In this document: one piece after another, positions 53,224 to 60,681 of the stretch
Layout: every line of letters begins with the position of its first letter
Numbering within the stretch: the first letter of the stretch is position 1
From: Chordicoccus furentiruminis
GTDB taxonomy: Bacteria > Bacillota > Clostridia > Lachnospirales > Lachnospiraceae
Direction: 5' to 3'
Length of the DNA stretch: 64,000 nt
Assembly: GCF_019355395.1 (NCBI RefSeq)
Contig: NZ_CP048829.1
Span: 2,335,001 to 2,399,000 of the forward strand
Notes under the pieces: model-generated
Databases searched by the model: none
What the model saw: only the letters and a program-made list of their open reading frames with translations
What the model was told of the DNA's origin: nothing
Program-made: the position numbers and the translations under genes

Positions 53224-53886
53224 ATGAGCGGAAAAAAGAGAAACAGACGGGCCCGTCTGCTCGCCGGCGCGGCGGTCCTGCTCGTGCTGGTCGCTGTCCT
53301 TGTGGTCGCACAGAAGAAATCAGCGGACTATGAGGCGTCGGAGAGCAGCGGCAGCGGGACGCTGATGGATCTGACGGCGGACAGGATCAAGTCAATCGCG
53401 TATACGAAGACGGGTTCTGATGAGGTGGCCTTCACACGGTCGGAAGGGCAGTGGTCCGCCGACGGCGACGCCGCATTCCCGGTGGACCAGACGAAAGCGA
53501 ATACACTGGCGTCCACGATGACCGGTGTAAGCGTCACGAAAGAGATGGAAAACGTCCGTGATCCGGCGCAGTACGGACTGGACAAACCGTCCTATACCGT
53601 GCAGCTGACCGATACGGACGGGAAGAAGACGATGATCGCCGTGGGATCCGTCAATGACACCACGAATGATGTGTATGTTTATCTGAATGACGATTCTTCA
53701 ACGGTGTACGCGGTCTCGACGGGACTGCTTACGGATCTCGACTATGATCTGAGTTACTTTAAGGAAACCTCGGATTCGGGCGCGTCCTCCGCGGCGGAGG
53801 CGGCCCTCAGTCAGACGGAGCCGGCCGTTTCAGCGGAGGAACCGGAAGATTCTCCGGCGGAGACGGCGTCATCGCCGGAATCCTGA
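53224..53886 (+). CDS. DUF4340 domain-containing membrane-anchored protein
   Basis: A 220-residue protein with a basic N-terminus, one membrane anchor (LLAGAAVLLVLVAVLVVAQ) and an external DUF4340 domain (about 45-185), with repeats of the type ADRIKSIAYTKTGSDEVAFT and PVDQTKANTLASTMTGV. The last ~35 residues are an acidic Ser/Ala/Glu tail. DUF4340 proteins regularly accompany GldF/GldG-like genes, and this one is 84 nt after them. It probably contacts the exporter at the cell surface. AGGAG precedes the ATG, and a terminator follows. Confidence 0.88.
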   Translation: MSGKKRNRRARLLAGAAVLLVLVAVLVVAQKKSADYEASESSGSGTLMDLTADRIKSIAYTKTGSDEVAFTRSEGQWSADGDAAFPVDQTKANTLASTMTGVSVTKEMENVRDPAQYGLDKPSYTVQLTDTDGKKTMIAVGSVNDTTNDVYVYLNDDSSTVYAVSTGLLTDLDYDLSYFKETSDSGASSAAEAALSQTEPAVSAEEPEDSPAETASSPES

Positions 53887-53895
53887 CGGAAAAAG

Positions 53896-53942
53896 AAGCG
53901 GATTCACCGCGGCCAGGCGGGCCTGCGGCGGATCCGCTTTTT
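53896..53942 (+). terminator. rho-independent terminator after the DUF4340 gene
   Basis: AAGCGGAT (53896-53903) pairs with ATCCGCTT (53932-53939), with a further CCGC/GCGG pairing inside; TTTTT at 53938-53942. Confidence 0.75.
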
Positions 53943-53961
53943 ACGCGGCACGGAGTTCTGC

Positions 53962-53991
53962 TTTACGCGCTTCCCTGCCATCGTCTATAAT
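53962..53991 (+). promoter_or_regulatory. sigma-A promoter of ispF
   Basis: TTTACG (53962-53967), 18-nt spacer and a perfect TATAAT (53986-53991), 27 nt before the ispF start codon. Confidence 0.65.
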
Positions 53992-54018
53992 AGGCGGAGA
54001 AGAGGCAGGAGGTTCAAT

Positions 54019-54510
54019 ATGATGCGAATCGGTACTGGCTATGATGTTCACCGGCTGAAGGAAGGCCGGAAACTGATTCTGGGCGGCGTGGAAATTCCTT
54101 TTGAGAAAGGTCTTCTCGGCCACTCGGACGCGGACGTGCTGCTTCATGCGGTGGCGGACGCCCTGCTGGGAGCCGCGGCGCTGGGGGACATCGGCCTGCA
54201 TTTCCCGGATACGGATCCTCTGTACGAAGGGATCTCCTCGATGAAGCTTCTGAAGAAGACGGCCGGTATCCTCACCAACCACGGGTACTTTGTCGTCAAT
54301 GTGGACGCGACGGTGATCGCCCAGGCGCCGAAGCTCCGTCCCTATATTGACGGGATGAGGGAGAACATCGCCGCGGCGCTCGGAATCCCGGCGGACCGCG
54401 TGAGCGTGAAGGCGACGACGGAGGAAGGTCTTGGCTTCACGGGAGCCGGAGAGGGAATCGCGGCGCAGGCGGCGGCGCTGATCGAGACGTTTGACAGCGC
54501 GCGGCGCTGA
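54019..54510 (+). CDS. ispF: 2-C-methyl-D-erythritol 2,4-cyclodiphosphate synthase
   Basis: A 163-residue enzyme of the non-mevalonate isoprenoid pathway that cyclises CDP-methylerythritol 2-phosphate, releasing CMP. Metal ligands are in GTGYDVHRL (D9, H11) and [13 protein letters not shown] (His). Later landmarks are [15 protein letters not shown] and [26 protein letters not shown] at 54007-54012 serves either ATG 54019 or the next ATG (54022), which matches the usual family N-terminus MRIG slightly better. Own promoter; ispD is not adjacent. Confidence 0.96.
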   Translation: MMRIGTGYDVHRLKEGRKLILGGVEIPFEKGLLGHSDADVLLHAVADALLGAAALGDIGLHFPDTDPLYEGISSMKLLKKTAGILTNHGYFVVNVDATVIAQAPKLRPYIDGMRENIAAALGIPADRVSVKATTEEGLGFTGAGEGIAAQAAALIETFDSARR

Positions 54511-54544
54511 ACGCCTGCCGTGCGGAGACATCCGGATTCCCGCG

Positions 54545-54574
54545 TTTACTTTTTCCGCCGAGTCTGCTAGACTC
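54545..54574 (+). promoter_or_regulatory. promoter of the cysS operon with palindrome over the -10
   Basis: TTTACT (54545-54550), 17-nt spacer, TAGACT (54568-54573). A perfect palindrome GAGTCT-GCT-AGACTC (54560-54574) covers the -10, so a dimeric regulator could bind there. Confidence 0.55.
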
Positions 54575-54609
54575 AGCAGGATGACCGAGGAATAAGAAAG
54601 GCACAAGTG

Positions 54610-56016
54610 ATGAAAATCTTCAATACGCTGACAATGACGAAGCAGGAATTTGTTCCGATCGAGCCGGGCAAGGTGCGGATGTACGTCTGCGGGCCGACGG
54701 TCTACAACCTGATTCATATCGGAAACGCGCGGCCGATGATCGTGTTTGACACGTTCCGCCGCTATCTGGAGCATAAGGGCTACGAGGTCAATTACGTCTC
54801 GAACTTCACGGATGTGGACGACAAGATTATCCGGGCGGCCGCCGCAGAGGGCGTGACCGCGGAGGAGATCGCGGCGCGCTACATCGCGGAATGCAAAAAG
54901 GATATGGCCGCGATGAACGTGAAGCCGGCGACGACGCATCCTCAGGCGACGAAGGAGATCGACGGCATGGTCGCGATGATCAGCGGGCTGATCGAATCCG
55001 GTCACGCGTATGTGCGCAACGGCACGGTATATTTCGCGACCCGGAGTTTCGCGGAGTACGGGGAGCTTTCGCACAAGAATCTGGACGATCTCCGCAGCGG
55101 CTTCCGCGAGCTGAAGGTCAGCGGCGAAGAGGAAAAGGAGGACCCGCTGGATTTCGTGCTCTGGAAGCCGAAGAAGGAGGGCGAGCCATTCTGGAACTCT
55201 CCGTGGAGCGAGGGACGTCCCGGATGGCATATCGAGTGCTCCGTGATGGCGAAGCGCTATCTCGGCGATACCATTGATATCCACGCGGGCGGCGAGGATC
55301 TGATCTTCCCTCATCATGAGAACGAAATCGCTCAGTCGACCTGCGCCAACGGCGTTCCGTTCGCTCATTACTGGATGCATAACGCGTTCCTCAATATCGA
55401 CAACCGGAAGATGTCCAAGTCGCTGGGCAATTTCTTCACTGTTCGTGACATTTCGAAGAAATATGATCTCCAGGTGCTCCGCCTGTTCATGCTGAGCGCT
55501 CACTACAGGAGCCCGCTCAACTTCAGCGCGGAACTGATGGAGGCCGCGAAGACGTCTCTTGAGCGGATCCGCACGGCGGCCGATCATCTCCGCGATGTGG
55601 CGGAGAACGGCGCGGACGGGCCTCTTGACGATGCAGCCCGGAAGATTCTGGAGGAGGCGCGCGCCTTCGTGCCGGCCTTCGACGGGAAGATGGACGACGA
55701 CTGCAACACGGCGGATGCGCTGGCCGTGGTCTTCGATCTGGTCCGCTTCGCGAATATCAATGTCACCGACAGCGCGCCGAAGAAGCTGGCCCGGGGCCTG
55801 CTCGACGTACTGACCGGGCTGGGGGACATTCTCGGCCTGATCGTGCTTCCGAAGAAGGAGACGCTCGACGAGGACATCGAGAAGCAGATCGAGGCGCGCC
55901 AGGAGGCGCGGAAGGCGCGCAACTTTGCGCTGGCCGATGAGATCCGCGACCGTCTGAAGGCGCAGGGCATCGAGCTGCTTGACACCCGGGAGGGCGTGAA
56001 ATGGAGACGGATCTGA
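54610..56016 (+). CDS. cysS: cysteinyl-tRNA synthetase
   Basis: A 468-residue class I aminoacyl-tRNA synthetase charging tRNA-Cys. The HIGH motif appears as IHIGNARP in GPTVYNLIHIGNARPM, preceded by the zinc-binding Cys of YVCGPTVYN. KMSKS is intact in IDNRKMSKSLGNFF, and the zinc site closes with CSVMAKRYLGDTIDIHAGGE and HHENEIAQS. The C-terminal DALR and anticodon-binding helices follow. ATG 54610 (after AAAGG, 8-nt spacing) is preferred to the adjacent GTG. It overlaps mrnC by 16 nt, starting the classic cysS-mrnC-rlmB-sigH string. Confidence 0.97.
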   Translation: MKIFNTLTMTKQEFVPIEPGKVRMYVCGPTVYNLIHIGNARPMIVFDTFRRYLEHKGYEVNYVSNFTDVDDKIIRAAAAEGVTAEEIAARYIAECKKDMAAMNVKPATTHPQATKEIDGMVAMISGLIESGHAYVRNGTVYFATRSFAEYGELSHKNLDDLRSGFRELKVSGEEEKEDPLDFVLWKPKKEGEPFWNSPWSEGRPGWHIECSVMAKRYLGDTIDIHAGGEDLIFPHHENEIAQSTCANGVPFAHYWMHNAFLNIDNRKMSKSLGNFFTVRDISKKYDLQVLRLFMLSAHYRSPLNFSAELMEAAKTSLERIRTAADHLRDVAENGADGPLDDAARKILEEARAFVPAFDGKMDDDCNTADALAVVFDLVRFANINVTDSAPKKLARGLLDVLTGLGDILGLIVLPKKETLDEDIEKQIEARQEARKARNFALADEIRDRLKAQGIELLDTREGVKWRRI

Positions 56017-56489
56017 CGGCGCATACGGAGAACGAGGGGACGGAACGGTTCATTCCCGATCTGGATCCGGCGGAAGCGGGGAGCTACTCCCCGCTTGTGC
56101 TGGCTTTTCTGGGCGATGCGGTCTATGAACTGGCGGTGCGGACGATGCTGGTGAAGGAGGGGAATGCACGCCCCAATCTTCTCAACCGGAGAAAGGCCCG
56201 TCTGGTGAAAGCGGCCGCCCAGTCCGCGATGATGGAAAGCCTTATGCCGCTGCTTGACGAACGGGAGCAGGACATCAGCCGCCGCGGCCGGAACGCGAAG
56301 TCCTACACGATGGCGAAGCACGCGACGACGGAGGACTACCGCCGCGCCACCGGATTTGAAGCGCTGATGGGATATCTGTATCTGACGGGACAGCAGGAGC
56401 GGATGCTCAGGCTGATCGGGGAAGGAATCAGACAGTATGAGAAACAGGGAAGTAAAACGGACGGAACGTCCCGCCTGGCGGAAGGATGA
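56001..56489 (+). CDS. mrnC: Mini-ribonuclease III
   Basis: A 162-residue RNase III-like nuclease lacking the double-stranded-RNA-binding domain; in Bacillus it trims the ends of 23S rRNA precursors. Active-site acids lie in VLAFLGDAVYELAVR and GFEALMGYLYLTG, and AKSYTMAKHATTEDYRRATG is characteristic. It overlaps cysS by 16 nt and rlmB by 53 nt, so translation is probably coupled through all three. The overlap with rlmB is long, and the rlmB start could lie further downstream. Confidence 0.93.
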   Translation: METDLTAHTENEGTERFIPDLDPAEAGSYSPLVLAFLGDAVYELAVRTMLVKEGNARPNLLNRRKARLVKAAAQSAMMESLMPLLDEREQDISRRGRNAKSYTMAKHATTEDYRRATGFEALMGYLYLTGQQERMLRLIGEGIRQYEKQGSKTDGTSRLAEG

Positions 56490-57318
56490 GAGCGGTTCTT
56501 TCCGCCCGGAACGAACGGCGGAGGAGGCCGGGAGATCCGGACGGAACCGCCCGGGACGCCAGACGGAAAACGGAGAGGATTCCGCGGAATGCGCGGACCG
56601 GATCGAGGGGCGGAATGCCGTGCTCGAGGCCTTCCGGTCCGGCCGGACCGTGGACAAGCTCTTCGTTCAGGAGCACTCGGGCGACGGTCCGGTGCGGACG
56701 ATTTTAAGAGAGGCTCAGAAGGCGGGCACAGCGGTGACCTTCATGACGAAGGAGAGGCTGGATCAGCTCTCTCCCTCAGGTCGGCATCAGGGCGTGATCG
56801 CCCAGGTTTCCGCCTATTCCTACGGTACGGTGGACGAGATGCTCGCGAGGGCGGAGGAAGCCGGAGAGCCTCCGTTTCTGGTGCTGCTGGACGGCATCGA
56901 GGACCCGCACAATCTCGGCGCGATCATCCGTACCGCCTGTCAGGCCGGTGCGCACGGGGTGATCATCACGAAACACCGGGCGGTCGGACTGACCTCGACC
57001 GTGGTGCGCGCTTCAGCCGGGGCGCTGAACTATGTGACTGTGGCGAAGGTGACGAATCTGAAGCAGACCATCGAAGAGCTGAAGACACGGGGGATCTGGT
57101 TCGTCTGCGCGGATATGGGCGGCACGCCGATGTACGACCTTGATCTGAAAGGGCCGATCGGACTTGTGATCGGCAATGAAGGGAACGGCGTGAACCGGAT
57201 TGTCCGGGAAGCCTGCGACATGACCGCGACGATCCCGATGACCGGCCGCATCGATTCGCTCAATGCATCCGTCGCGGCGGGTGTCCTGATGTACGAGATC
57301 GTGCGGCAGCGGCGGTAA
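56437..57318 (+). CDS. rlmB: 23S rRNA (guanosine-2251-2'-O-)-methyltransferase
   Basis: A 293-residue SPOUT enzyme that 2'-O-methylates G2251 of 23S rRNA. After a ~45-residue Arg/Gly/Glu-rich N-terminal stretch comes the substrate-binding domain IEGRNAVLEAFRSGRTVDKL, then the knot: LDGIEDPHNLGAIIRTACQAG, IGLVIGNEGNGVNRIV and TIPMTGRIDSLNASVAAGVL. The charged N-terminus overlaps mrnC and may be partly non-coding if translation begins later, for example near residue 50. The order with mrnC and sigH matches Bacillus except that the rae1/yacP gene is missing. Confidence 0.93.
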   Translation: MRNREVKRTERPAWRKDESGSFRPERTAEEAGRSGRNRPGRQTENGEDSAECADRIEGRNAVLEAFRSGRTVDKLFVQEHSGDGPVRTILREAQKAGTAVTFMTKERLDQLSPSGRHQGVIAQVSAYSYGTVDEMLARAEEAGEPPFLVLLDGIEDPHNLGAIIRTACQAGAHGVIITKHRAVGLTSTVVRASAGALNYVTVAKVTNLKQTIEELKTRGIWFVCADMGGTPMYDLDLKGPIGLVIGNEGNGVNRIVREACDMTATIPMTGRIDSLNASVAAGVLMYEIVRQRR

Positions 57319-57342
57319 AGGGCGGCCGCAGGAGCGGGGCAA

Positions 57343-57948
57343 ATGGCGGAAAAACCGTATGAGGCGTATGCCGATGAGGAACTGGTCGGGCTGGCCCGCG
57401 GAGGAGATTCCGGGGCGGCCGATTTTCTGATGGAGAAATACAAGCCGCTGGTACGGAGGCTGAGCGCGGCCCGCTATCTTGCGGGAGGCGATCGGGAGGA
57501 CCTGATTCAGGAAGGCATGATTGGTCTGTACAAGGCTCTGCGGGATTATGACCCGTCGAAGCAGGCCTCCTTTGCGACATTCGCCGCGCTGTGCGCGGAC
57601 CGGCAGATGCTGCACGCCATCGAGGCCTCGCAGCGCGAGAAGAACCGGGTACTCAACGATGCGGTGGAGCTCACGGACGAGGAAGGAGAGCGGGTGCTTC
57701 ACGGCGCGAAGGAGTCGCCGGAGACATTGGTAATCGCGAGAGAAGCCGCTGACGAGCGTCTGCGGAGGCTGAGAGAGGCGCTCAGCCCGCTGGAGACGAA
57801 GGTTCTGACACTGTATCTGACGGGAATGGATTACCGGGAGATCGCGTCCGAGCTGGGCAGGACACCGAAGGCGATCGACAATGCGCTGCAGCGCATACGG
57901 CGGAAGAGCAGGGAATGCATGATGGAAGAAGAGAGGAGTACGGAATGA
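57343..57948 (+). CDS. sigH: RNA polymerase sigma-H-like factor
   Basis: A 201-residue sigma-70 factor of the SigH/Spo0H type, which in Bacillus directs early stationary-phase and competence genes. Region 2 has EDLIQEGMIGLYKALRDYDP and FATFAALCADRQMLHAIEAS; region 4 has LSPLETKVLTLYLTGMDYRE and the recognition helix ASELGRTPKAIDNALQRIRR. The location right after rlmB is the standard one. Its ATG follows GGAGCGGGG. The stop overlaps the start of an HPr gene (ATGA), an unexpected partner. Confidence 0.92.
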   Translation: MAEKPYEAYADEELVGLARGGDSGAADFLMEKYKPLVRRLSAARYLAGGDREDLIQEGMIGLYKALRDYDPSKQASFATFAALCADRQMLHAIEASQREKNRVLNDAVELTDEEGERVLHGAKESPETLVIAREAADERLRRLREALSPLETKVLTLYLTGMDYREIASELGRTPKAIDNALQRIRRKSRECMMEEERSTE

Positions 57949-58202
57949 AATCATTCACCTATACGGTCAGGGAGCCGATCGGGCTCCACGCGAGACCGGC
58001 CGGCGATCTCGTGAAGGCAATCCGGGACTATCAGTGCGCGATCACGATTTCCGGGAACGGCCGAACCGCTGACGGGAAGAAGCTGCTCAGCGTGATGACG
58101 CTCGGAATCCGGATGGGTCAGGAGATCATGCTGACCTTTGAAGGAGAAGACGAGGACAAAGCCTGTGCGGAGACGGAGTCCTATGTGAGAGAGCATCTTT
58201 GA
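57945..58202 (+). CDS. HPr-family phosphocarrier protein (second copy)
   Basis: An 85-residue HPr paralogue. The active-site His is H15 in IGLHARPAGDLVKA. Position 46 is Lys (RTADGKKLLSVMTLG), so HPr kinase could not phosphorylate it at the usual Ser. It shares about half its residues with the first copy at 44327. The ATG overlaps the sigH stop and GAGAGGAG lies 5 nt ahead, indicating co-expression with sigma-H. It could serve another IIA protein or a regulator with a PRD domain. Function beyond the family is unknown. Confidence 0.88.
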   Translation: MKSFTYTVREPIGLHARPAGDLVKAIRDYQCAITISGNGRTADGKKLLSVMTLGIRMGQEIMLTFEGEDEDKACAETESYVREHL

Positions 58203-58221
58203 AGCCGTCCGGATCTCCGGA

Positions 58222-58281
58222 CGGATATGACAGCGGCCCTGCCGCCGGTTTCACCCGGCGGCAGGGCCGCTGTCATATCCG
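58222..58281. terminator. 27-bp perfect hairpin between convergent genes
   Basis: 58222-58248 pairs without mismatch with 58255-58281 around a 6-nt loop. It separates the sigH-HPr unit from the membrane-protein gene on the opposite strand. There is no T-run, so it may end transcripts less tightly or act by RNA processing. Confidence 0.75.
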
Positions 58282-58287
58282 CTGCAT

Positions 58288-60660
58288 TCAGACCCGGATC
58301 GCGTTCCGGCCGGAAGGAAGCGGCGCCAGCGAGACACGGGCGCTCCCGGATGAGCGCTGTCCGGCTTTTCTGCCGTCCGTCCCGGATGAGCCGGAGGACG
58401 CACGGTCTTTGTTCCGTCTGCTGTCTGAGGAGGTTCCGTCCGCTTTTTCGGACTCTTTTTCTTCCGTTCCGGAGGAGAGAACCGATTCGGCGTCCGGAGA
58501 GGAGGACTGGCTGACGGACTCCGCCGCGGAGACGGCGCCGGAATCCGTGCCCTCCGGAACCAGTGTGCCTTCCGCCGCACCCTTCAGATCACCGGCGGCC
58601 GCAGCGTTTTCATCAATCGGATCGATGCGCTCGAATAGCTGGAAGGTGATGCCGTCCACCGAAACTTTCGTTGTCGGCGCGTAAACGCCCTTGGAGTAGG
58701 CGGCAAACGCGTCCACTTCGGTCGTCAGTACCCGGTTGTGCTTCATGGCGCCCCGGAAGGCAAAGGTGCGGTTCAGATCGTTGATGTCGGACCAGTCGGT
58801 CATCACGCATCCGGTATTCCAGCCGAGCTGGAGGTAGACCTCGGGAATATAGGTGCCGAAGGCGTAGGTGTCCATCGGGATGGATGAGCGGATCGCTTCG
58901 ATTCCCTCATTCATCGAGGCGGTTTTCCACGAGGAATTGGCCCGGAAATCATAGCTGACCGGGAGGTAAAGCGCACCCTCGACGGCCATCCAGACGCAGC
59001 CGCCGAAGAGGACGGCCGAGACTGCGGTGTTCAGATACGCGGCCGGCGTACCGAGCAGACGCCGGCGGCTCTCCTTCGACAGCGCCAGCGAGCCTTCTCC
59101 GAAGGCCGCCAGCAGGAGACACATCTGAATATGCGAGATGGACATATTGCCATAGGCGGCACGGTTCATGAAATAGGTGAGGGACGAAAGCCCGGAAAGG
59201 GCGATGGCAACGCGCAGCGTGTCCGCGGCTTCCATCGCGCCGAAGTCTACCCCCTCGACGGCGTTCGGGTCGCCCGTGATCACATTCGCGCGCAGCAGGT
59301 ACTGACGGCGGAGCATGCCGGCAACCGTGAGGAAGAAGAGCAGGATCTGGAAGAAATAGAGGTACGCGGTCGAGGGAAGCGGGACCCGGAGATGATCCAC
59401 ATGGTACGTTCCGGAGAAGAACGGATAGATGAAAAGCCGGAAGGTGCCGGATTCGCCTCCGGTCAGCCGGTTGTAGAGACAGACGATTCCGTAAGCGGCC
59501 GCGACGCAGCCTGCGCCGGCTGCCAGGGCAGTCAGAATACGCCGGAGCGTGGCGTACGTGAAGACCCGTTCCTCGTAGAATCCGCGGAACAGCCAGGTCA
59601 AAAGGAAGACGGCCACGCAGAAAAGTCCGGTTTCCAGATTCCAGATGACGGAGCCGACGCCGCAGGCGGCGGCCAGCACGGCGGTCAGGACCCGGGCGCT
59701 CTTCGTCCGGTGAGCGGCGCCGAAGGCAACGACCGCCATCGTAAGGCAGGGGAACAGGAGGCGCAGCGGATTGATCTGGAAATACTGGCCGTGACGGGTC
59801 AGAATGGTTGTGGTGCCCGTGATGCCGGCGACCGCCATCAGATAGACCGCGTCGTGCCGGATCAGCCGGTCCGCGACGTAGAAGGCCGCGAGAAAGGCGA
59901 AGAAAGCCATCAGGGCCAGCGTCTGCATCACGGCGTAGAGATCGCCTCCCAACAGCTTCACAAACGGCAGGCAGAGGAGGCCGTAGTGACCGTAGATGCT
60001 GCAGTTATAGGCGCTGTAGGGCTGAAGGCGGGCGACGTTCACGATGGAATTGGTGACAGCGTGGATATGGATGAGACCGCCGCCCTGATCCTGAAAGATG
60101 TTCGGGCAGTAGACGGCGATTCCGTTGAGCACGGCCCAGATCAGCGCGGTTGTGACCCGGAACGGCCGGTTCCGGACGGTATCTCTTCTGAGGCGGGGGA
60201 GCGTGAAGAAGAGAGAGCCGGCGATGGCGGCGATGGCAGCCAGATAGAACCGGTGGGGCAGCTCCTGCCGGAGATAGGTCGGCGCGGCGTTGCCGGGGTA
60301 CAGATTGCATTCGTTCACATAGATCCGGCAGATCAGCGCAATCAGCGCGGCGGCGGCGATGGTGTAAAATCCGTAGAGAACCGCCCGCTGCATCCGGACG
60401 GCGCCTCTTCCGGCTGCGGCCGGTGAGGCGCCCTCCTTCTTCCTGCGAAGGCGTTCCACGAGCCAGGCCAGCACGCAGAAGAGGACGAAGGCGCCGATCA
60501 GCGCCAGCGCGTAGACCAGCAGATTGTAATTGAGTCCGTGCCAGATCCCGTCGCCGCTTACATTGATCCGTGCCCGCGAGGCGAGCTCGAAGACGACGGC
60601 GAGCAGCGCGCCGATGAGGATATAGATCAGACGGTCCAGATTTTCATACTTGTAGTTCAT
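58288..60660 (-). CDS. large polytopic membrane protein, GT-C-like, with Ser-rich tail
   Basis: A 790-residue membrane protein: about 12 hydrophobic segments spread over residues 10-600, an external domain near 620-700 (DTYAFGTYIPEVYLQLGW, then TDWSDINDLNRTFAFRGAM) and a disordered Ser/Glu/Lys tail of ~85 residues. A luminal loop begins CNLYPGNAAPTYLRQELPHR, and an extracytoplasmic GGGLIHIHAVTNSIVNVARL stands before more helices. The layout suits a lipid-linked-sugar glycosyltransferase or an envelope polymerase, but I recognise no specific family. AGGAGG lies 8 nt before the ATG. It follows the gene at 60682 in the same operon. Confidence 0.7.
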   Translation of the reverse strand: MNYKYENLDRLIYILIGALLAVVFELASRARINVSGDGIWHGLNYNLLVYALALIGAFVLFCVLAWLVERLRRKKEGASPAAAGRGAVRMQRAVLYGFYTIAAAALIALICRIYVNECNLYPGNAAPTYLRQELPHRFYLAAIAAIAGSLFFTLPRLRRDTVRNRPFRVTTALIWAVLNGIAVYCPNIFQDQGGGLIHIHAVTNSIVNVARLQPYSAYNCSIYGHYGLLCLPFVKLLGGDLYAVMQTLALMAFFAFLAAFYVADRLIRHDAVYLMAVAGITGTTTILTRHGQYFQINPLRLLFPCLTMAVVAFGAAHRTKSARVLTAVLAAACGVGSVIWNLETGLFCVAVFLLTWLFRGFYEERVFTYATLRRILTALAAGAGCVAAAYGIVCLYNRLTGGESGTFRLFIYPFFSGTYHVDHLRVPLPSTAYLYFFQILLFFLTVAGMLRRQYLLRANVITGDPNAVEGVDFGAMEAADTLRVAIALSGLSSLTYFMNRAAYGNMSISHIQMCLLLAAFGEGSLALSKESRRRLLGTPAAYLNTAVSAVLFGGCVWMAVEGALYLPVSYDFRANSSWKTASMNEGIEAIRSSIPMDTYAFGTYIPEVYLQLGWNTGCVMTDWSDINDLNRTFAFRGAMKHNRVLTTEVDAFAAYSKGVYAPTTKVSVDGITFQLFERIDPIDENAAAAGDLKGAAEGTLVPEGTDSGAVSAAESVSQSSSPDAESVLSSGTEEKESEKADGTSSDSRRNKDRASSGSSGTDGRKAGQRSSGSARVSLAPLPSGRNAIRV

Positions 60661-60681
60661 GGCGATGCCTCCTGATCGGGG

